Shown piece by piece: positions 4,812-6,591 of a DNA stretch of 6,591 nt. Within the stretch, counting starts at the first letter, position 1. The number at the start of each line of letters is the position of its first letter. Both the position numbers and the translations under genes were made by a program. The stretch spans positions 1 through 6,591 of the forward strand of contig JBKHJZ010000177.1 of the NCBI GenBank assembly GCA_046537875.1, in the 5' to 3' direction. Under the pieces are notes generated by a model. That model was not told the origin of the DNA. It saw nothing but the letters and a program-made list of their open reading frames with translations, and did no database searches. The DNA comes from JBKHJZ01 sp046537875. GTDB lineage: Bacteria; Actinomycetota; Acidimicrobiia; Acidimicrobiales; VFJN01.

Positions 4812-6053
4812 TCACTGCATCGCGGTGATGCTGCCGGTGCCCGTCGCCGCGCCGGCGGCGACCGCCGGCCCCCGGGTCCCGTCGGGTGGCCCGAACGACA
4901 CGGCCAGGCGGCCATCCTCCACCCGTGCGTCCGCCACCTGGCGCCGGCGCAACGAGTCGGGCAGGTGGATGCCGCGACGGTACGGGCCGACCCTCACCAA
5001 CAGCTCGTCCCCGCTGCGGGACAGCTCCACGTCCTCCCGGCCGGTGAACGGCAGCCCGATCTCCAGCACCAGGGCCGGTCCCTCCCCCAGCACCCGGATC
5101 GGCGCGTCGCCCCCGAAGCGCGCCGTGGGATCGTCGTGGCCGTAGAGGGCACCGGCGAGGGCCCGCAGGGCGTCGCCACCCACGGGCTCGGCCGGCGCGA
5201 GCGGGGCTCGCAGCACGGGAACCGGTGCGAACGCGCGGTCCACGGTCTCGAGCTGAGCCGCGTGGGCGTCCTTCCACCCGGCGAACCAGGGATCGTCGAC
5301 CGCGTCCGGCAGCACGCGGTTCGCGATGACCGCATCCACGTGGTAACCGAACAGCGACAGGTACGTGTGCGTCCGGCGCGCCTCGGCGACGACCATCCGC
5401 TCCGGGGTGAGCACCAGGCGCACGCTGGTGCACCGCCCGTCGGTGAGGATCTCGCGGACACCGGCGAGGTGCTCGTAGACGCGCTCGGTCGCCGAGAACA
5501 CGCCGTCGTCCGCCACCGGCAGGGAGCTCACCGCCGAGACCAGCGGTGCGACCAGCCGGTTCACCCGCCGCCCGATCGGGAACAGGCGCTCCATGTAGCG
5601 GCCCAGCACCTCGGGCAACGACAGCAGGCGGACCGTCTCGGCCGTGGGCCCGCAGTCGACGACCACCACGTCCCAGTCACCGGAGCTGGCGTGGTACCTG
5701 ATGTCGCTGAGCGCGAAGACCTCGTCCAGGCCCGGCACGACCGACAGCTCCTCGGCCTCGAGGGCATCGACCCCGGCCCACTGGAACACCTCCCGCAGGT
5801 ACCGCTGGATGTCGGCCCACGAGTCCTCCATCCGGTCCTGGGCGTCGAGCTGCTGCCCCCACAGGCCGGGTGCCACCGGCACGACCAGCGGGCCGAGCTC
5901 CGCCTCGAGAGCGTCGGCCAGCGAGTGCGCGGGGTCCGTCGACAACGCCAGCGTGCGCAGACCGCTGTCGGCGCAGCGCAGTGCGGTGGCGGCGGCGATC
6001 GTCGTCTTGCCGACCCCGCCCTTCCCGGTGAACAGGAGCACGCGCGAGCTCAC
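4812..6053 (-). CDS. ArsA/Get3-family ATPase with C-terminal Hsp20-like domain
   Basis: This is a soluble SIMIBI-class P-loop ATPase of 413 residues. The deviant Walker A motif GKGGVGKTT lies at 10-18, with the signature Lys11 as well as Lys16. Switch I appears as STDPAHSLADAL at 38-49, and VVVVDCGPTAETVRLLSLPE at 129-148 corresponds to the DxAPTGHTLR switch II of Get3/ArsA. The middle part includes LVLTPERMVVAEARRT and VIANRVLP, both typical of the family. Residues about 325-388 (LVLEIGLPFTGREDVELS, LLVRVGPYRR) form an Hsp20/CS-like beta domain known at the end of many bacterial ArsA-like proteins. The few cysteines (27, 134, 208) form no CxxC, and no arsenic genes are nearby, so arsenite export is unlikely. 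The natural substrate is unknown. GTG at 6053 is set by GGGGAGG (6061-6067) seven bases upstream. The start is 47 nt after the SRPBCC gene. Confidence 0.9.
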   Translation of the reverse strand: MSSRVLLFTGKGGVGKTTIAAATALRCADSGLRTLALSTDPAHSLADALEAELGPLVVPVAPGLWGQQLDAQDRMEDSWADIQRYLREVFQWAGVDALEAEELSVVPGLDEVFALSDIRYHASSGDWDVVVVDCGPTAETVRLLSLPEVLGRYMERLFPIGRRVNRLVAPLVSAVSSLPVADDGVFSATERVYEHLAGVREILTDGRCTSVRLVLTPERMVVAEARRTHTYLSLFGYHVDAVIANRVLPDAVDDPWFAGWKDAHAAQLETVDRAFAPVPVLRAPLAPAEPVGGDALRALAGALYGHDDPTARFGGDAPIRVLGEGPALVLEIGLPFTGREDVELSRSGDELLVRVGPYRRGIHLPDSLRRRQVADARVEDGRLAVSFGPPDGTRGPAVAAGAATGTGSITAMQ

Positions 6054-6100
6054 CGGGCCGCCTCCCCAGCTCCCCGTGTCGGACCCATCGGCTCGGCCTC

Positions 6101-6544
6101 TCAGCGCTCGAGGTGGGATCGGAGCTGCCGGAGCGCGGTGTTGACGATGCGTCCCTCGGCCCGCCGCTTGACGAAGCCGGGCAACGGCACCATGAGGTCG
6201 ACCTCGAGGTGGTAGACGACCTCGGTGCGATCGGGATCGCCCTCGATGGCGTGCAGCTCGTAGGAACCGTCGAGCTTGCGGGTGATGTCGCCCTCGACGA
6301 GCCGCCACGCCAGGACCTCGGGCGCCTTCGAGTAGTCGTAGCGGAGCGTGTAGCTGGTGCTCCGGCCCATCGCCGCCGCACGGTACGCGACGTCCCTGGG
6401 CCGTCCCTCGGCGTCCCGCTCCACCACCGTCACCGACTTCAGGTCGTCCGCCCAGGCCGGGTACTGGTCGAAGTCGGTGAGCACGTCCCAGATGCGCTGG
6501 GGCGACGCGCCGATGACCATCCGCTGCGTCGCCTGGTCTGCCAT
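6101..6544 (-). CDS. SRPBCC (START-like, polyketide cyclase/dehydrase-type) protein
   Basis: The 147-residue product has the helix-grip pattern of the SRPBCC superfamily. The N-terminal strand is followed by IGASPQRIWDVLTDFDQYPAW (11-31), the usual 'ap-e-vw-vl-D---yp-w' entry. Strands follow at 36-43, 51-58, 64-70 (SYTLRYD), 77-83 (VLAWRLV), 92-98 (DGSYELH) and 107-118 (TEVVYHLEVDLM), then a long C-terminal helix from 121 to the end. Members bind hydrophobic ligands in a deep cavity or act in lipid, polyketide or ribosome-related roles. Nothing here fixes the ligand. The closest general types are the small actinobacterial 'cyclase/dehydrase' proteins and RatA-like proteins. ATG at 6544 is preceded by GGGAGGAG ten bases upstream. 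An in-frame GTG at 6583 would overlap the predicted -10 box and is rejected. It appears to be the first gene of the operon with the ArsA-like ATPase. Confidence 0.88.
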   Translation of the reverse strand: MADQATQRMVIGASPQRIWDVLTDFDQYPAWADDLKSVTVVERDAEGRPRDVAYRAAAMGRSTSYTLRYDYSKAPEVLAWRLVEGDITRKLDGSYELHAIEGDPDRTEVVYHLEVDLMVPLPGFVKRRAEGRIVNTALRQLRSHLER

Positions 6545-6554
6545 GTCGCTCGGG

Positions 6555-6562
6555 CTCCTCCC
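6555..6562 (-). promoter_or_regulatory. Ribosome binding site of the SRPBCC gene
   Basis: The minus strand reads GGGAGGAG, ending ten bases before the ATG at 6544. It favours that ATG over the upstream in-frame GTG. Confidence 0.65.
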
Positions 6563-6581
6563 ATCAGTGACCGGTGGTGGC

Positions 6582-6587
6582 ACCCTA
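6582..6587 (-). promoter_or_regulatory. Putative -10 box of the SRPBCC-ArsA-small protein operon
   Basis: The minus strand reads TAGGGT, a good TAnnnT match. It would give a transcript start near 6575 and a short leader of about 30 nt containing the ribosome binding site. The matching -35 element would fall outside the window, so it cannot be checked here. Confidence 0.5.
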
Positions 6588-6591
6588 GTGC

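Noticed and set aside
4860..4876. GACCGCCGGCCCCCGG segment that also occurs near 112-127
   Set aside because: A 16-nt match made only of GC-rich words in a genome of this composition is expected by chance; the flanks do not match.
4812..6053. Arsenite efflux ATPase role for the ArsA-like gene
   Set aside because: No metal-binding cysteine set or CxxC is visible, and no arsB, arsC, arsR or arsD lies nearby; the Hsp20-like tail marks a different subfamily.
4965..6215. 416-codon plus-strand frame antisense to the ArsA-like gene
   Set aside because: His/Gln/Arg-rich shadow without motifs or a ribosome binding site.

Overview
The window is about 6.6 kb of very GC-rich, densely coding bacterial chromosome. 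It carries seven recognisable protein genes plus one cut by the left edge. High GC, frequent GTG/TTG starts, TAnnnT-type -10 boxes, an actinobacterial-type family I pyrophosphatase, a ROK glucokinase and an ArsA-like ATPase with an Hsp20-like tail suggest an actinomycete, possibly of the Acidimicrobiia type. That placement is inference; the window contains no rRNA or other taxonomic marker.

Layout from left to right. (1) Positions 1-446, plus strand: the proline-rich C-terminal tail of a protein that looks like an actinobacterial sensor histidine kinase. It begins with a 30-bp tandem repeat. (2) 461-1636, minus: an AlaC-type glutamate-pyruvate aminotransferase, convergent with (1); both stop codons lie in a small inverted repeat. 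(3) 1721-2212, plus: inorganic pyrophosphatase, divergent from alaC. (4) 2221-3180, minus: ROK-family sugar kinase, probably glucokinase, convergent with ppa. (5) 3177-4292, minus: an eRF1-fold protein (bacterial archaeo-eukaryotic release factor type) with a C4 zinc site. Its stop codon overlaps the TTG start of the kinase. (6) 4405-4797, minus: a small Ala-rich helical protein of unknown function. (7) 4812-6053, minus: ArsA/Get3-like ATPase with a C-terminal Hsp20-like domain. (8) 6101-6544, minus: SRPBCC (START-like) protein, with a promoter-like box at the right edge of the window.

Genes 8-7-6 form one probable minus-strand operon with gaps of 47 and 14 nt. Genes 5-4 form a translationally coupled pair, separated from the upstream operon by 112 nt that carry a possible promoter and a strong ribosome binding site. 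AlaC, pyrophosphatase and the kinase are ordinary housekeeping metabolism. The less ordinary parts are the release-factor-like protein coupled to a sugar kinase, and the SRPBCC-ArsA-small protein cassette. No mobile element, CRISPR array, tRNA, rRNA or phage gene is visible, and no gene-free stretch exceeds 300 bases.
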